Assembly: GCF_030694575.1 (NCBI RefSeq)
Contig: NZ_JAUYUS010000006.1
Location: forward strand, 1 to 41,775
Source: Parvibaculum sp.
GTDB lineage: Bacteria > Pseudomonadota > Alphaproteobacteria > Parvibaculales > Parvibaculaceae
Direction of reading: 5' to 3'
DNA length: 41,775 nt
The notes under the pieces were generated by a model that saw nothing but the letters and a program-made list of their open reading frames with translations, was not told the DNA's origin and searched no databases. The position numbers and the translations under genes are program-made. This document shows, piece after piece, positions 8,308-18,042 of the stretch. The stretch's first letter is position 1. Every line of letters begins with the position of its first letter.

Positions 8308-11211
8308 TTAGGGGGTGGCTTTCGCCGGGGCAAGCATGGGCTCGCCGCCGGACAGGAAGCGCCGGCTCTCGGCGATCGCCTCCGCGAGCCCCACCCGGTG
8401 CACCGTCACGCCCGGCGGAAAGGCGGAGGTCAGCCGCGTCGGCAGCCGGCTGTCGAGCATCACGAAAACGCCCCTGTCCGTCGCCCGCCGGATCAGCCGC
8501 CCGAATGCCTGCTTCAGCCGCAGTCGCGTCAGCATGTCGTCGTAGCGCGCCTTGCCGAATTGCTCGCGCCGCGCCTTGTGCAGAATGTCGGGACGGGGCC
8601 ATGGCACCCGGTCGAACACGATCATGCGCAGCGAATCTCCCGGCACGTCCACGCCGTCGCGCACGGCGTCGGTGCCGAGCAGGCAGGCATGGCGTTCGGC
8701 GCGGAAAATATCGACCAGCGTGCCCGTATCCAGCGCATCCACATGCTGCGCGTAAAGCGTCAGCCCCGCTTCTTCCAGCGGCGAGACGATGCGCTCATGC
8801 ACGGCCCTCAGCCGGTGGATCGCCGTGAAGAGACCGAGCGCGCCGCCATCCGCCGCGCGAAAGAGTTCCCGGTAGGCCGAAGCCACCTGGTTGAGGTCCG
8901 TCCGGCTGACGTCGCGCACGACGAAAATCCTCACCTGCTTTTCATAGTCGAACGGCGACGCCATGAAGGCGCGCCGCGCCGGCACGGCAAGATGCGAAGC
9001 TCCCGTTCTGATCTCCGCCGTCTCCCAGCCCTCGTCGTCTTCCGTTTCTTCCACCAGCCGGTCGCGCAGCGTCGCCGACGTGATGAGCACGCCATGCGCC
9101 GGCTCCAATACGGCGTCCGCAAAGGGTATCGTCGGGTCGCGCCAGTGCCGGTGCATCCCGATGTCGATCTCGCGCCCATGGAGCCGCTCCACCGAGAACC
9201 AGTCGACGAAAGCTTCGGGCGTTGCCGCGTTCAGGCTTGCCAGCATGCTCCGCCACGACGGAATGAGAATCCGCACGCGCCGGTCGAGCCCGCGCGCGGC
9301 GGCGTCCATGCGTATGCGCGTCGCCGTGTCGAGGTCTTCCGCCTCGTCGTCGAGCCGCGCCCGCAGCCGGTCGGCGATCAGTTGCAGCGGTGCCGCCAGC
9401 CGCTTCAGCGCGTCGTCCAGCGCGGCGGCCGCTTCCGTCAGCCCCGTCACCGGCGGCATCGTCTCGGCTTCGAGCGAAAAGGGACTGTCGTTGTCTTCCG
9501 CCCGCGCGTGAACCTGCTGCCGTACCAGCGCCAGGAATTTTTCGCCTGCGCCGCGCGGCGCGCCGTCGTGAATGCGCCCCGCCCATCCGGGCGCGGGCAG
9601 GGCGGCCGCGGCGGAAAGCGCCGCAACCAGCGCTTCCTCCGCCAGCTTGTCCTCCGCGATGAGGTCGCCCACGCGTTCCTCGATGCCGCGTCCGCGCCGT
9701 CCGCGTTGTCCTTCCGCGCCGCGCACCCAGCGCCTGAGCTCCGCCGTTTCAAGCCCCGACAACGACGCCGAGAACGCGCCGTCCGCCGCGTCGAAAATAT
9801 GATGTCCCTCGTCGAACACGAACCGCGCCAGCGCCTCCCGTCCGCTCGGGGCTTCGTCTTCCGCGTTGCCGGCCGCCTCCGCTGCCTTCACCGGACGATG
9901 CGCCACCGGCCCCATCGCCTGGTCGAGCGCCGCCTGCCGCATCACGAGCGCATGGTTCGCCACCACGATCTCCGCGCGCCGCGCCTTGCGGATCGCGCGT
10001 TCGATGAAGCACTTCTTGTAATAGGGACAGGCCGTATAGACGCACTCGCCGCGCCGGTCGGTCAGCCCCGTGCGTCCGGTCACGCCGCCGAGCCGCGCCG
10101 CCAGCCATGCCGGAAAATCGCCGCCCACCATGTCGCCGTCGCGGCTTGCCTTCGCCCATCGCGCCACGAGGCCGATGGCGACCGCGCCGCCGCCCATCGC
10201 CGCCCGGTCCGCCATCTCCGCGAAATTGAGCAGGCAGAGATAATTCTCGCGCCCTTTCCGGATCACCGCCTTCTCCGCCTTCTCGGCGGGATCGGGATAA
10301 AGCCGCGAGAGCTCCTGGTCGAGCTGGCGTTGCAGGTTCTTCGTATAGGTGGAAAGCCAGACCGTGCCTTTGTTCCGCGTCGCCCAGAGGCTGGCCGGCG
10401 CGATATAGCCGATCGTCTTGCCGATGCCCGTTCCCGCTTCCGCGATCACCACATTGGGCGCGCCCGCCGCATCGCGCGGCGCGAAGGCGAGCGAGGCGGC
10501 GCCCGCGAAATCCGCCTGCCCCGTCCGCCGTTCCGCGCCGTCCCCCGCCAGCAGCGCAAGCTGCGCCCGGGCTTCCGCGTCGCTCACCGGCATCGAGCCC
10601 GCAGGCGGGCGCGGGCCCCGCTCTTCCCATTCCGGCAGTTCGTTCCATATGTCGAAGCCACGCAGCGCCGGCGGCTTGCCCTCCCGGCCCAGCGCGTCGC
10701 GCAGCGCCGCCACCACGCCCGGGCCCCACGCCCAGCCGCCTTCCGCCATCCGGTAGGCCGTGCGTGCGGCCGACGGGCGGTCGGGCAGGGCGGGGTTCTG
10801 CAGCGTCGCCAGCATTTGCGCCGCCGCCTCGCGCAGCATCAGCGCCTGGTCTTCGGGCGCCTCGCCCGCATCGAGGCCGAGCGCGCGGGCCAGCCCCTCG
10901 GCCGTCGGCAGGCAGGCTTGGGCCGGATGCACGAAGGCGAAAAGTTCCATCAGGTCCAGCACATGCGGCCCCGGCTCCCGGAACGGCCGTCCCCGCGCGA
11001 TCCGCCGCGCCGTGAAGCCCGCATGGACCAGCATCACCGGCTCGCGCTCGATCCGCCGCAGCGCCTCGTCGGGGCCCAGTTCCTCGATCTCGCCATCGGC
11101 GCTCACGGCAATGGCCCCGCCACCCTTCGCGCGCGAAGGCACCATGGCGGCGGCATCGGGCAGAAACGGCCCGCCCGCATGTATCGAATCGAATGGAGGA
11201 TTTTCCGGCAT
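8308..11211 (-). CDS. DinG/XPD-like Fe-S ATP-dependent DNA helicase
   Basis: A 967-residue SF2 helicase. Walker A is EAGTGIGKT with K265, the DEAH-box equivalent is DEGHH at 467-471, and motif VI lies in QAFGRLIRRATDRG near the C-terminus. Four cysteines, C326, C390, C395 and C401, match the 4Fe-4S cluster of XPD/DinG helicases, which unwind DNA 5'-3' at damage, R-loops or overhangs. The ~220 residues before Walker A include HAGFTARRI...VLDLMELFAF...LARALGL, which resembles an eroded DEDD exonuclease fold as found in some DinG proteins. It follows the sensor kinase by 39 bp and precedes the TerB-like gene. No strong Shine-Dalgarno precedes the ATG. Confidence 0.92.
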   Translation of the reverse strand: MPENPPFDSIHAGGPFLPDAAAMVPSRAKGGGAIAVSADGEIEELGPDEALRRIEREPVMLVHAGFTARRIARGRPFREPGPHVLDLMELFAFVHPAQACLPTAEGLARALGLDAGEAPEDQALMLREAAAQMLATLQNPALPDRPSAARTAYRMAEGGWAWGPGVVAALRDALGREGKPPALRGFDIWNELPEWEERGPRPPAGSMPVSDAEARAQLALLAGDGAERRTGQADFAGAASLAFAPRDAAGAPNVVIAEAGTGIGKTIGYIAPASLWATRNKGTVWLSTYTKNLQRQLDQELSRLYPDPAEKAEKAVIRKGRENYLCLLNFAEMADRAAMGGGAVAIGLVARWAKASRDGDMVGGDFPAWLAARLGGVTGRTGLTDRRGECVYTACPYYKKCFIERAIRKARRAEIVVANHALVMRQAALDQAMGPVAHRPVKAAEAAGNAEDEAPSGREALARFVFDEGHHIFDAADGAFSASLSGLETAELRRWVRGAEGQRGRRGRGIEERVGDLIAEDKLAEEALVAALSAAAALPAPGWAGRIHDGAPRGAGEKFLALVRQQVHARAEDNDSPFSLEAETMPPVTGLTEAAAALDDALKRLAAPLQLIADRLRARLDDEAEDLDTATRIRMDAAARGLDRRVRILIPSWRSMLASLNAATPEAFVDWFSVERLHGREIDIGMHRHWRDPTIPFADAVLEPAHGVLITSATLRDRLVEETEDDEGWETAEIRTGASHLAVPARRAFMASPFDYEKQVRIFVVRDVSRTDLNQVASAYRELFRAADGGALGLFTAIHRLRAVHERIVSPLEEAGLTLYAQHVDALDTGTLVDIFRAERHACLLGTDAVRDGVDVPGDSLRMIVFDRVPWPRPDILHKARREQFGKARYDDMLTRLRLKQAFGRLIRRATDRGVFVMLDSRLPTRLTSAFPPGVTVHRVGLAEAIAESRRFLSGGEPMLAPAKATP

Positions 11212-11250
11212 CGGCGGCGAGTATAGCGATGCGCCGCCGCAAAGATATTG

Positions 11251-13248
11251 TCAGGCGGCGAGGCTCGGATAGGCCTTTGCGAGTTCCCGCCATGTCGCGG
11301 TGATCTTCTGTTGCAGGCGCGGTACTTCGCGCATCGCAGCCTCCGCCTCGCCTTGATCGACGGCGGTGTCGATATTGCCGGCGACGGTCGAAATCGCCGT
11401 CAGGCCGAGGTCGGCCGCGGCAAGCTTCAGCGCCCGCGCGCCCTCTGCCAGCGCCGCGCCGTCCCGGCCGCTCGTCGCGCTCTCCATCTCGCGCTGCAGT
11501 TCGAGCACGCGGTGAAGGCCGGTCACGAGGTAGTCCGTGATGTGGTGGCCGCCGAGGCGCCGCTCCAGTTCATAGAGATGGTCGTGGTCGATAAGCCGCT
11601 CGGGCTTGGCCGGGCGGTGCGGCTGCTTTTCGTCGCGCAGCGTCGCGAAATAGTCCTCCGCGCCACCGGGCTCCGACGGCAGCAGAAACCAGAACGTGCT
11701 GCCTTGTCCGGCCGTGCTGTCGACATCGATATGCCCGCCCATCAGCCGCACCAGCCGCTCGCTGATCGGCAATCCGAGGCCCACGCCCGCCGTCTGCCCG
11801 GTAAAGCGGAAATCGCGTGCATCGGCGCCCTGCGCGAAGGCTTCGAAGAGCGTCGCCCGCGCCTCGTCCGAAAGTCCCGGCCCGGTATCCGTCACGGAGA
11901 AACGGAAGATCGTCTCCCCGCTCGGTACTTTGAGCGACGCCACGCGCACCACGATGCCGCCTTGATAGGTGAACTTGATCGCATTGCCGATGATGTTCGA
12001 AAGCACCTGCCGCAGCCTGTCCGGATCCGCGTTCATATACGCGTCGATGCCGGGCGCCACGTCGAGTTCGAGCGACAATCCGCGCGCGACCGCCTGATGC
12101 CGCATCATCCGCACGATGCTCGCGACAAGCTCCACCGGGTCGAAGCTGCGCGGCTTCAGTTCGAGCGACAGGGATTCGATCTCCGAAAAGTCGATCATGT
12201 CGTCGATCAGCCGCCGCAGAAGCTGGCTCGTCTCCTCGATGGAAGCGGCGATCTTGATCTGCGTTTCGTTCACCGCCTCGTCGCCGAGGTAAAGCGCCAT
12301 GTTGCGAAGGCCGTCCAGCGGCGCCCGCACTTCATGGCTGATGATGTCGAGAAATTCCTGTTTCGCCCGCATCGCCGCCACGGCGCGCGCTTCCGCGTCC
12401 TCCGCGTCGCGCCGCCGCTGCTCGGTTGCCGCATGGGCGCGCGCCATCCGCTCCACCAGGTCGGAATTCTCGAAGCGCAGCCGGAAGGCCTCGCGGTAGC
12501 CCACGTTGATCCGCCGCGTCCACCCGGCGATCGTGGCGAAGAACATCAGCGCCAGAAGCACCGTCGCAACCGCGAGCGGGTCGCCCCGCATGAGCAGCAA
12601 CCCGATTGCGGGCAGGCACGAGGCCACCGTGTAGTAAATGACGGCAGGCGGATAATTGGCACGGCTGACCGCCGTCGCCATGACCAGCGAGGCAAGCACC
12701 AGCAGGTAGAAGATTTCATGCGCGAAGGAGGAGCCCGGCAGCCAGAGCAGGGCGCCGACGCCCCATGTCGAGCCGCTGATGAGCGTCACGAGCGCATAGC
12801 GATGCGCCCACTTCGGCGCGTTTTCCACGGCATCGGGATCGGCATTGAAGCCTGCCCGCACCCGGTCGAAGGCGAATTGCGCGATGAGCTGGATCGCGGC
12901 CACCACCGCCGTCGCCCAGATCGGCGCCGTCTGGTAAAAGGCAAGGCCGACCACGAGAATGCCGCCGAACACGGTCCAGCGGCTCGCCTCGCCGAGTGAA
13001 AGCAGCAGTTTAATCTGTTCGGCCGCGATGCGGGTCTCGATGGGATGGTTACGCCGAACGGAACCGGGGAAAGGCGCCTCCCCCTCTGGGGGCACCTGGG
13101 CCGCCGCGGGCCTGTCCGTTTCGCTCGTCGTCAACTTCTCGGTCTCCGGGCGCGTCGCTGCGCTACACTCCAACAGGGCACCCCCGAACACCGCGCGGGA
13201 GCCGGCATTATGCCCGGTTCGCCGGCGCGTTGACTGGAGAATGTCCAA
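11251..13248 (-). CDS. Membrane sensor histidine kinase with degenerate C-terminal Hpt domain
   Basis: A 665-residue kinase. About six membrane helices span residues 90-235, followed by a short coiled coil. The HisKA box FLDIISHEVRAP carries H305. The HATPase domain has the N box (GNAIKFTYQGG), G1 (DTGPGLSD) and G2 (GVGLGLPISERL). A C-terminal helical domain (about 555-660) resembles Hpt, but in the EGARALKLAAADLGL segment the phosphoacceptor histidine is replaced by R605. There is no receiver domain, so no phosphorelay can run through this domain as read. ATG 13248 is the only methionine before the membrane domain. The 55-bp gap to lysK holds divergent promoters. The signal sensed is unknown. 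Confidence 0.92.
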   Translation of the reverse strand: MDILQSTRRRTGHNAGSRAVFGGALLECSAATRPETEKLTTSETDRPAAAQVPPEGEAPFPGSVRRNHPIETRIAAEQIKLLLSLGEASRWTVFGGILVVGLAFYQTAPIWATAVVAAIQLIAQFAFDRVRAGFNADPDAVENAPKWAHRYALVTLISGSTWGVGALLWLPGSSFAHEIFYLLVLASLVMATAVSRANYPPAVIYYTVASCLPAIGLLLMRGDPLAVATVLLALMFFATIAGWTRRINVGYREAFRLRFENSDLVERMARAHAATEQRRRDAEDAEARAVAAMRAKQEFLDIISHEVRAPLDGLRNMALYLGDEAVNETQIKIAASIEETSQLLRRLIDDMIDFSEIESLSLELKPRSFDPVELVASIVRMMRHQAVARGLSLELDVAPGIDAYMNADPDRLRQVLSNIIGNAIKFTYQGGIVVRVASLKVPSGETIFRFSVTDTGPGLSDEARATLFEAFAQGADARDFRFTGQTAGVGLGLPISERLVRLMGGHIDVDSTAGQGSTFWFLLPSEPGGAEDYFATLRDEKQPHRPAKPERLIDHDHLYELERRLGGHHITDYLVTGLHRVLELQREMESATSGRDGAALAEGARALKLAAADLGLTAISTVAGNIDTAVDQGEAEAAMREVPRLQQKITATWRELAKAYPSLAA

Positions 13249-13303
13249 AGCATAGGGTCCGCCCGCTTGACAAAGCCTTAAGTCATTCTTCCGGGTACAT
13301 TAA

Positions 13304-14923
13304 ATGTCTGCCGACGTTGCCGCCATAACTCCTTCCGACCTCCTCGAAGCCGCCCGCGTAAGCAAGGCCTGGCCGTTCGAGGACGCGCGCAAAATCGTCG
13401 ACAGGCTCGAAAGGGAAGGTCGCCCGGAGCGCACGGTCCTTTTCGAGACCGGCTACGGTCCGTCGGGCCTCCCGCATATCGGCACCTTCGGAGAAGTCGC
13501 GCGTACCACCATGGTGCGCCGCGCCTTCGAAATCCTGATGCCGGGCGTGAAGACGCGGCTTCTCTGCTTCTCCGACGACATGGACGGCCTCCGCAAGGTG
13601 CCGACCAATGTCCCAAATCAGGAGATGCTGGCAAATTACATCAATATGCCGCTGACCCAGGTGCCGGATCCTTTCGAAAAGTTTCCGAGCTTCGGAGAAC
13701 ACAACAACGCCCGCCTGCGTTCGTTCCTCGACTCTTATGGTTTCGAATACGAATTTGCGAGCTCCACCGATTATTACAAGTCCGGCCGATTCGACGAGAC
13801 GCTCCTCAAGGTGCTCGCGAAGTTCGACGAAATCATGGAGATCATGCTGCCCTCCCTCCGTGAGGAGCGCCAGCAGAGCTACAGCCCCATCCTCCCCGTC
13901 AGCCCCCGCACCGGCCATGTCCTCCTCGTGCCGCTCGTCGCGCGCGATGCGGCGAAGGGCACCGTGAGCTATGTCGAGCCGGGCACGAACGAAACGGTCG
14001 AAGTGCCGGTCACCGGCGGTCACTGCAAGCTGCAGTGGAAGGCCGACTGGGCGATGCGCTGGGCGGCCCTCGGCGTCGACTACGAAATGGCGGGCAAGGA
14101 CCTCATCGATTCGGTGAAGCTCGCCTCGCGCATCTGCCGCGTCCTCGGCGCGCCGCCGCCGGAAGGCTTCAACTACGAGCTCTTCCTCGACGAGGAGGGC
14201 AAGAAGATTTCCAAGTCGAAGGGCAACGGCCTTTCGATCGAGGATTGGCTGCGCTATGCGAGCCCGGAAAGCCTGCAATATTTCATGTTCCAGAGCCCGC
14301 GCGCCGGCAAGCGTCTCTATTTCGACGTGATCCCGCGCAACGTCGACGAGTATCTCGGCGCGCTGACCGCGTTCCCGAAGCAGGATGCGCGCGAGCGGCT
14401 GAACAACGCCGCCTTCCACATCCACCACGGAAATCCGCCCACGGAAGACCTGCCGATCAGCTTCTCGCTGCTGCTCAATCTCGCCAGCGCCAGCCACTCG
14501 GAAGACCGCAACGTCCTCTGGGGCTTCATCCGCAACTATGCGCCGGATGCGACGCCGGAAAATCATCCGCGCCTCGATCATCTCGTCGGCTACGCCATCA
14601 ACTATTTCCACGATTTCGTGCGCCCCGCGAAGAAGTACCGTGCGCCGACGGATCTGGAGCGTGCCGCGCTTGAGGAGCTTGCCGCCCGCCTCGAAGCGGC
14701 GGAACCGGGCGCGACGGCCGAGGAACTGCAGAACATCGTCTACGACATCGGCAAGAACCATCCCTTCGAGAAGCTGCGCGACTGGTTCAAGGCGCTCTAC
14801 GAGGTTCTGCTCGGCGAGGAACAGGGCCCGCGCTTCGGCACCTTCGTCAAGCTCTACGGCGTCAAGGAAACCGTGGCACTCATCCGCCGCGCGCTTGCGG
14901 GCGAAGACCTTTCCAAAGGCTAG
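13304..14923 (+). CDS. lysK: Lysine--tRNA ligase, class I
   Basis: This enzyme charges tRNA-Lys with lysine using ATP. The 539 residues show the class I Rossmann signatures: PHIG at 57-60 (HIGH) within [13 protein letters not shown], and KISKS at 301-305 (KMSKS). The length and the C-terminal helical domain fit class I LysRS, which is found in archaea and many alphaproteobacteria in place of the class II LysS. This is a useful lineage marker. The gene is divergent from the sensor kinase and is followed by a 108-bp gap before the lipoprotein gene. Some databases call this gene lysS. Confidence 0.96.
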   Translation: MSADVAAITPSDLLEAARVSKAWPFEDARKIVDRLEREGRPERTVLFETGYGPSGLPHIGTFGEVARTTMVRRAFEILMPGVKTRLLCFSDDMDGLRKVPTNVPNQEMLANYINMPLTQVPDPFEKFPSFGEHNNARLRSFLDSYGFEYEFASSTDYYKSGRFDETLLKVLAKFDEIMEIMLPSLREERQQSYSPILPVSPRTGHVLLVPLVARDAAKGTVSYVEPGTNETVEVPVTGGHCKLQWKADWAMRWAALGVDYEMAGKDLIDSVKLASRICRVLGAPPPEGFNYELFLDEEGKKISKSKGNGLSIEDWLRYASPESLQYFMFQSPRAGKRLYFDVIPRNVDEYLGALTAFPKQDARERLNNAAFHIHHGNPPTEDLPISFSLLLNLASASHSEDRNVLWGFIRNYAPDATPENHPRLDHLVGYAINYFHDFVRPAKKYRAPTDLERAALEELAARLEAAEPGATAEELQNIVYDIGKNHPFEKLRDWFKALYEVLLGEEQGPRFGTFVKLYGVKETVALIRRALAGEDLSKG

Positions 14924-15031
14924 GTCACGGAAATTTGTCGCGGCCTCGGGGCAATCTTGTGCCCGGCCATTGCGGGCCCGCGCCGCATGGCCGAACATGC
15001 GCTCCCTGTTCTTGTCCCTCGGGAGCATCCG

Positions 15032-16567
15032 GTGAACCGGACGGCGAACTCAACTGCGCGATGGCCACTCGCGCTCGGCATGGTGCTCGTGCTGGGCGGA
15101 TGCGTCGCCGTGCCGGACTGGCGTTCGGAGCCGGCCGGCGGTTCTCCGCAAGCGCGCTGCCTCTCGTTGATCGGCGGCATGGATGAAGCCGTCGCCGCGC
15201 AGGGTGTCGGCGATGCCGGTGCCGCCCGCCTGAAGACCTTCCCTTATCTCCGCATCGACCGTTTCCTGGCGAGCTTCCGCCATGAGCTCTCCGCCCCCGG
15301 CGCCTTCGAGGATTGGGCGGACCATCTGCGCTGGCTCGACGCGCGGGCACGCGAGATCGAAGCATCGAACCTGTCGGCCGATGAGCGCGCCGCGCTCGCC
15401 GCGCGTCACGGCGTCGCCGATCCCGAAGGCCTCGCCGCCGCCGCCAATAGCTGCGGCGATCTGTTGCTGCAAGCCGAAGTCCTGGCCGGACCGGCCAAAG
15501 CGCGGGACGCACTCATCCGCGCCGCCGTCCCGCCGAGCAATTACAACAACTGGGTTCGCGCCGCCGGTCTCTACCCCATTACGAATCTCGGTGCCGCCAT
15601 CGGCTATGCGCGCTGGAAGGATGAGAATATCGGATCCTTCGCGCACCCCTACGCGCCGCCCGCGCCGTCTGAAAGCGTCGTTGCCTATGTGCCTGCCGCG
15701 GTTGCCGATGCGGAAGAAGCGTCGCGCATCGTCCGCGCCGCGCCCCGCACCCCCCTCGGCCTCCCGAAATTCTCCGCAAGCGACGTGGCGCAACTCGCCG
15801 CCGCCTTCGCTCCCGTCTTCGAAATCGAAACTGAAAGCGGCGACGACCGTCTCGGCGCGCCTGTCTGGCATCGCGAGAACGGCGAGCTGCTTCCCGCCGT
15901 CGATGTCTCGCGCCCCACGGCCACCACCCGCCTCGTCTACACGCGCTTCGAGGGCAGGGTGCTGCCGCAACTCGTCTACACCGTCTGGTTTCCCGCGCGG
16001 CCCCTTCAGGGCAGGTTCGATCTTCTCGGCGGCCGCATCGACGGTTTCATCTGGCGCGTGACGCTCGATGAAAACGGCGCGCCGCTCATCTACGACGCGA
16101 TCCATGCCTGCGGCTGCTACCACATGTTCTTCCCCGTCGCGCCACTCGTCCGCGTGCCCGTGCCGGAAGACCGCGACACGCGCGAGGCCCCGCTCGTGCC
16201 GAAAGCCGCGCCGCACCTCGCCTCAGGCGAGCGCATCCACCTCCGCCTCGCGAGCGTCAGCCACTACCTGCGCAATCTCGGCGCCGGAAAACCGGCCTCG
16301 ACCCCCTCCACCTATGAACTCGAATCCGCCTGGGCGCCCCCCGCCTTCGGCGAGCGTTCCCTGCCTTTGCCGGAAGGCGGCCGCCAGAGCTTCTACGGCC
16401 CCACGGGCATCGTGCCGCATACGGAGCGTCTGGAACGCTTCACGCTCTGGCCGCTCGGCATCGAAAGCCCCGGTGCCATGCGCCAATGGGGAACGCACGC
16501 CACCGCCTTTGTCGGCGAAGCGCATTTCGACGAGCCCTTCCTGATCGAAAAGGCCTTCGCGCGATGA
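15032..16567 (+). CDS. Lipoprotein of unknown function with HxCxCxH motif
   Basis: A 511-residue protein read from GTG 15032, with GGGAG 6 nt upstream; an ATG at 14957 would add 25 residues without improving the signal. The N-terminus is a lipoprotein signal with lipobox LGGC at 21-24 (C24 lipidated). The mature protein should sit on the periplasmic side of a membrane. Residues 358-364 read HACGCYH, four candidate metal or haem ligands in seven residues. The segment around DENGAPLIYDAIHACGCYHMFFP looks strongly conserved in style, but I do not recognise a named family. The stop overlaps the next start (ATGA 16564-16567), coupling it to the TPR protein. Confidence 0.8.
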   Translation: MNRTANSTARWPLALGMVLVLGGCVAVPDWRSEPAGGSPQARCLSLIGGMDEAVAAQGVGDAGAARLKTFPYLRIDRFLASFRHELSAPGAFEDWADHLRWLDARAREIEASNLSADERAALAARHGVADPEGLAAAANSCGDLLLQAEVLAGPAKARDALIRAAVPPSNYNNWVRAAGLYPITNLGAAIGYARWKDENIGSFAHPYAPPAPSESVVAYVPAAVADAEEASRIVRAAPRTPLGLPKFSASDVAQLAAAFAPVFEIETESGDDRLGAPVWHRENGELLPAVDVSRPTATTRLVYTRFEGRVLPQLVYTVWFPARPLQGRFDLLGGRIDGFIWRVTLDENGAPLIYDAIHACGCYHMFFPVAPLVRVPVPEDRDTREAPLVPKAAPHLASGERIHLRLASVSHYLRNLGAGKPASTPSTYELESAWAPPAFGERSLPLPEGGRQSFYGPTGIVPHTERLERFTLWPLGIESPGAMRQWGTHATAFVGEAHFDEPFLIEKAFAR

Positions 16568-17391
16568 AGGGCGTGCGCATGGCGATTCTCCTCTTCGCGG
16601 TCCTGCTCGCCGCCGCGCCCGCCGCCGCGCTCGATCGCGGCCTCGCCGAGGCGCAGGCGGCCTTCGACGACGGTGCCTTCGGCCGTGCGGCCTTGCTCGC
16701 CCGCAAGCTCCAGACGGGTGCGGGCGACGCGCTCGCCTCGCGCGCGGAAATGGTACGCGGCGATTTCGGGTCTACCGGGCCCGCGCGTCTCGCTCATTTC
16801 GAGGCGGCGCTCCGCGATGGCCGCCACGCCGTCGCGCGCGAGCCGGACAGGCCCGAGGCACATCTCGCCATCGCCGTCGCGCTCGGCCTCATCGCCCGCC
16901 GCGAAGGCAGCATGGCGGCGCATTTCAAGGGCATGGCGACGGAAGCCCGCGACCATATCGACCGTGCGCTCGCCCTCAACCCGGACAATGCCTGGGCCCA
17001 CGCCGCGCTCGGCGGCTGGCATCTCGAAATCGCTTATGAGGGCGGGCCGCTCGCCAAGGTCGTCTATGGCGCCTCGGCGGAAGCCGGCATCGCCGCCTAT
17101 GAGCGCGCCCTCGCGCTCGACCCCGCCAACATGTCGATCGCCTGGCAATATGCGTTCCAGCTCGCCGGCTTCGGCAGCCGGGAGCGTGTCGCGCGCGCCT
17201 CCGAACTCATCGGCGGCATCGTCGCCCGCCGGCCGCGCACCGCGCTCGAAACCCTGCTCCGCGATGCCGCCCTCGAATTGAAACAGGCGCTCGACCGCCA
17301 CGACATGGCGGCCGCCTCCCGCATCGTCGCCCTTCGCCTCGGCCGCGCGGAGAGCCGGGACCCGCCTTCCGCCGCCACCCGCAAGAGATAG
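16564..17391 (+). CDS. Exported TPR protein
   Basis: A 275-residue protein with a signal peptide (MKGVRMAILLFAVLLAAAPAA, cleavage near residue 22) and TPR-like helices: ARDHIDRALALNPDNAWAHA and AGIAAYERALALDPANMSIA. These are protein-binding scaffolds. ATG 16564 is chosen over upstream in-frame starts because the signal peptide begins there and the 4-bp overlap with the lipoprotein stop is a common coupling arrangement. A periplasmic complex with the lipoprotein is a reasonable inference. It ends 3 bp before the convergent S24 regulator. Confidence 0.85.
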   Translation: MKGVRMAILLFAVLLAAAPAAALDRGLAEAQAAFDDGAFGRAALLARKLQTGAGDALASRAEMVRGDFGSTGPARLAHFEAALRDGRHAVAREPDRPEAHLAIAVALGLIARREGSMAAHFKGMATEARDHIDRALALNPDNAWAHAALGGWHLEIAYEGGPLAKVVYGASAEAGIAAYERALALDPANMSIAWQYAFQLAGFGSRERVARASELIGGIVARRPRTALETLLRDAALELKQALDRHDMAAASRIVALRLGRAESRDPPSAATRKR

Positions 17392-17394
17392 AAG

Positions 17395-18042
17395 CTATTG
17401 GCTCGCCCAGATGATGCGCGCCATCCAGACGATCTCCTCCGGCTTCAGCACCCGGTCGTCATAGGCCGGGTTCAGCGATTGCAGGTCGATCCGCGTCGCC
17501 GTCTTCCGCGCCATCACCTTCGCCATCACCTCGTCCGCCGTCGTCTTCACCACCACGCGGTCGCCGCGCCTTATTTCTGCGCCCGGCGACACGATGATGA
17601 TATCGCCCGCCCGGTAGAACGGCTCCATGCTGTCGCCGCTCACTTCCAGCGCATAGGCGTGCTCGTCCTTGAAGTCGGGAAACGCCACTTCTTCCCAGCC
17701 GCCGCCCACCGGAAATCCGGCATCGTCGAAAAAGCCGCCGCGTCCCGCCTGCGCCAGCCCGATCAGCGGCACATGGCGCGGCGGCGGCACGAAGGGCGCC
17801 TCGCCGTCCCCGACCAGCGAGAGAAATTCCTCCAGCGACGAGCCCGTGGCGTCGAGTATCCGCGCCAGGCTCTCGGTGTTCGGCCAGCGCGGCCGCCCCG
17901 CCGCCGTCACGCGCTTCGATTTGTTGAAGGTCGTGGGGTCGAGCCCCGCCGCCTTGGCAAGCCCCGAAGCCGTCAGCCCGTGCCGCGCCGCCAGCGCGTC
18001 GATCGCCGTCCAGAGGCGGCTGTGGGAAAGCATGCGGGGCAT
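17395..18042 (-). CDS. HTH transcriptional regulator with S24 (LexA-like) peptidase domain
   Basis: A 215-residue repressor-type protein. An N-terminal helix-turn-helix (about 21-45, GLTASGLAKAAGLDPTTFNK) is joined to a peptidase S24 domain with the catalytic dyad S138 (in GDSMEP) and K175 (in VMAKVM). An Ala-Gly pair at 99-100 (LAQAG) sits where self-cleavage occurs in LexA/CI proteins. The catalytic residues are intact, so RecA-stimulated or stress-triggered autocleavage is possible. No prophage genes surround it, so it looks like a chromosomal regulator. It is divergent from DUF952-pyrD across 137 bp. Its targets are unknown. Confidence 0.9.
   Translation of the reverse strand: MPRMLSHSRLWTAIDALAARHGLTASGLAKAAGLDPTTFNKSKRVTAAGRPRWPNTESLARILDATGSSLEEFLSLVGDGEAPFVPPPRHVPLIGLAQAGRGGFFDDAGFPVGGGWEEVAFPDFKDEHAYALEVSGDSMEPFYRAGDIIIVSPGAEIRRGDRVVVKTTADEVMAKVMARKTATRIDLQSLNPAYDDRVLKPEEIVWMARIIWASQ

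Noticed and set aside
8398-11226. Very long open frame (about 940 codons) opposite the helicase
   Set aside because: It is the antisense shadow of the helicase gene. High third-position GC keeps opposite frames open, and the translation is Arg/His/Pro-rich with no motifs.
13266-13306. CTTGACA box upstream of lysK as a promoter
   Set aside because: No -10-like hexamer lies at 16-18 bp spacing; the nearest, TACATT, is 23 bp away.
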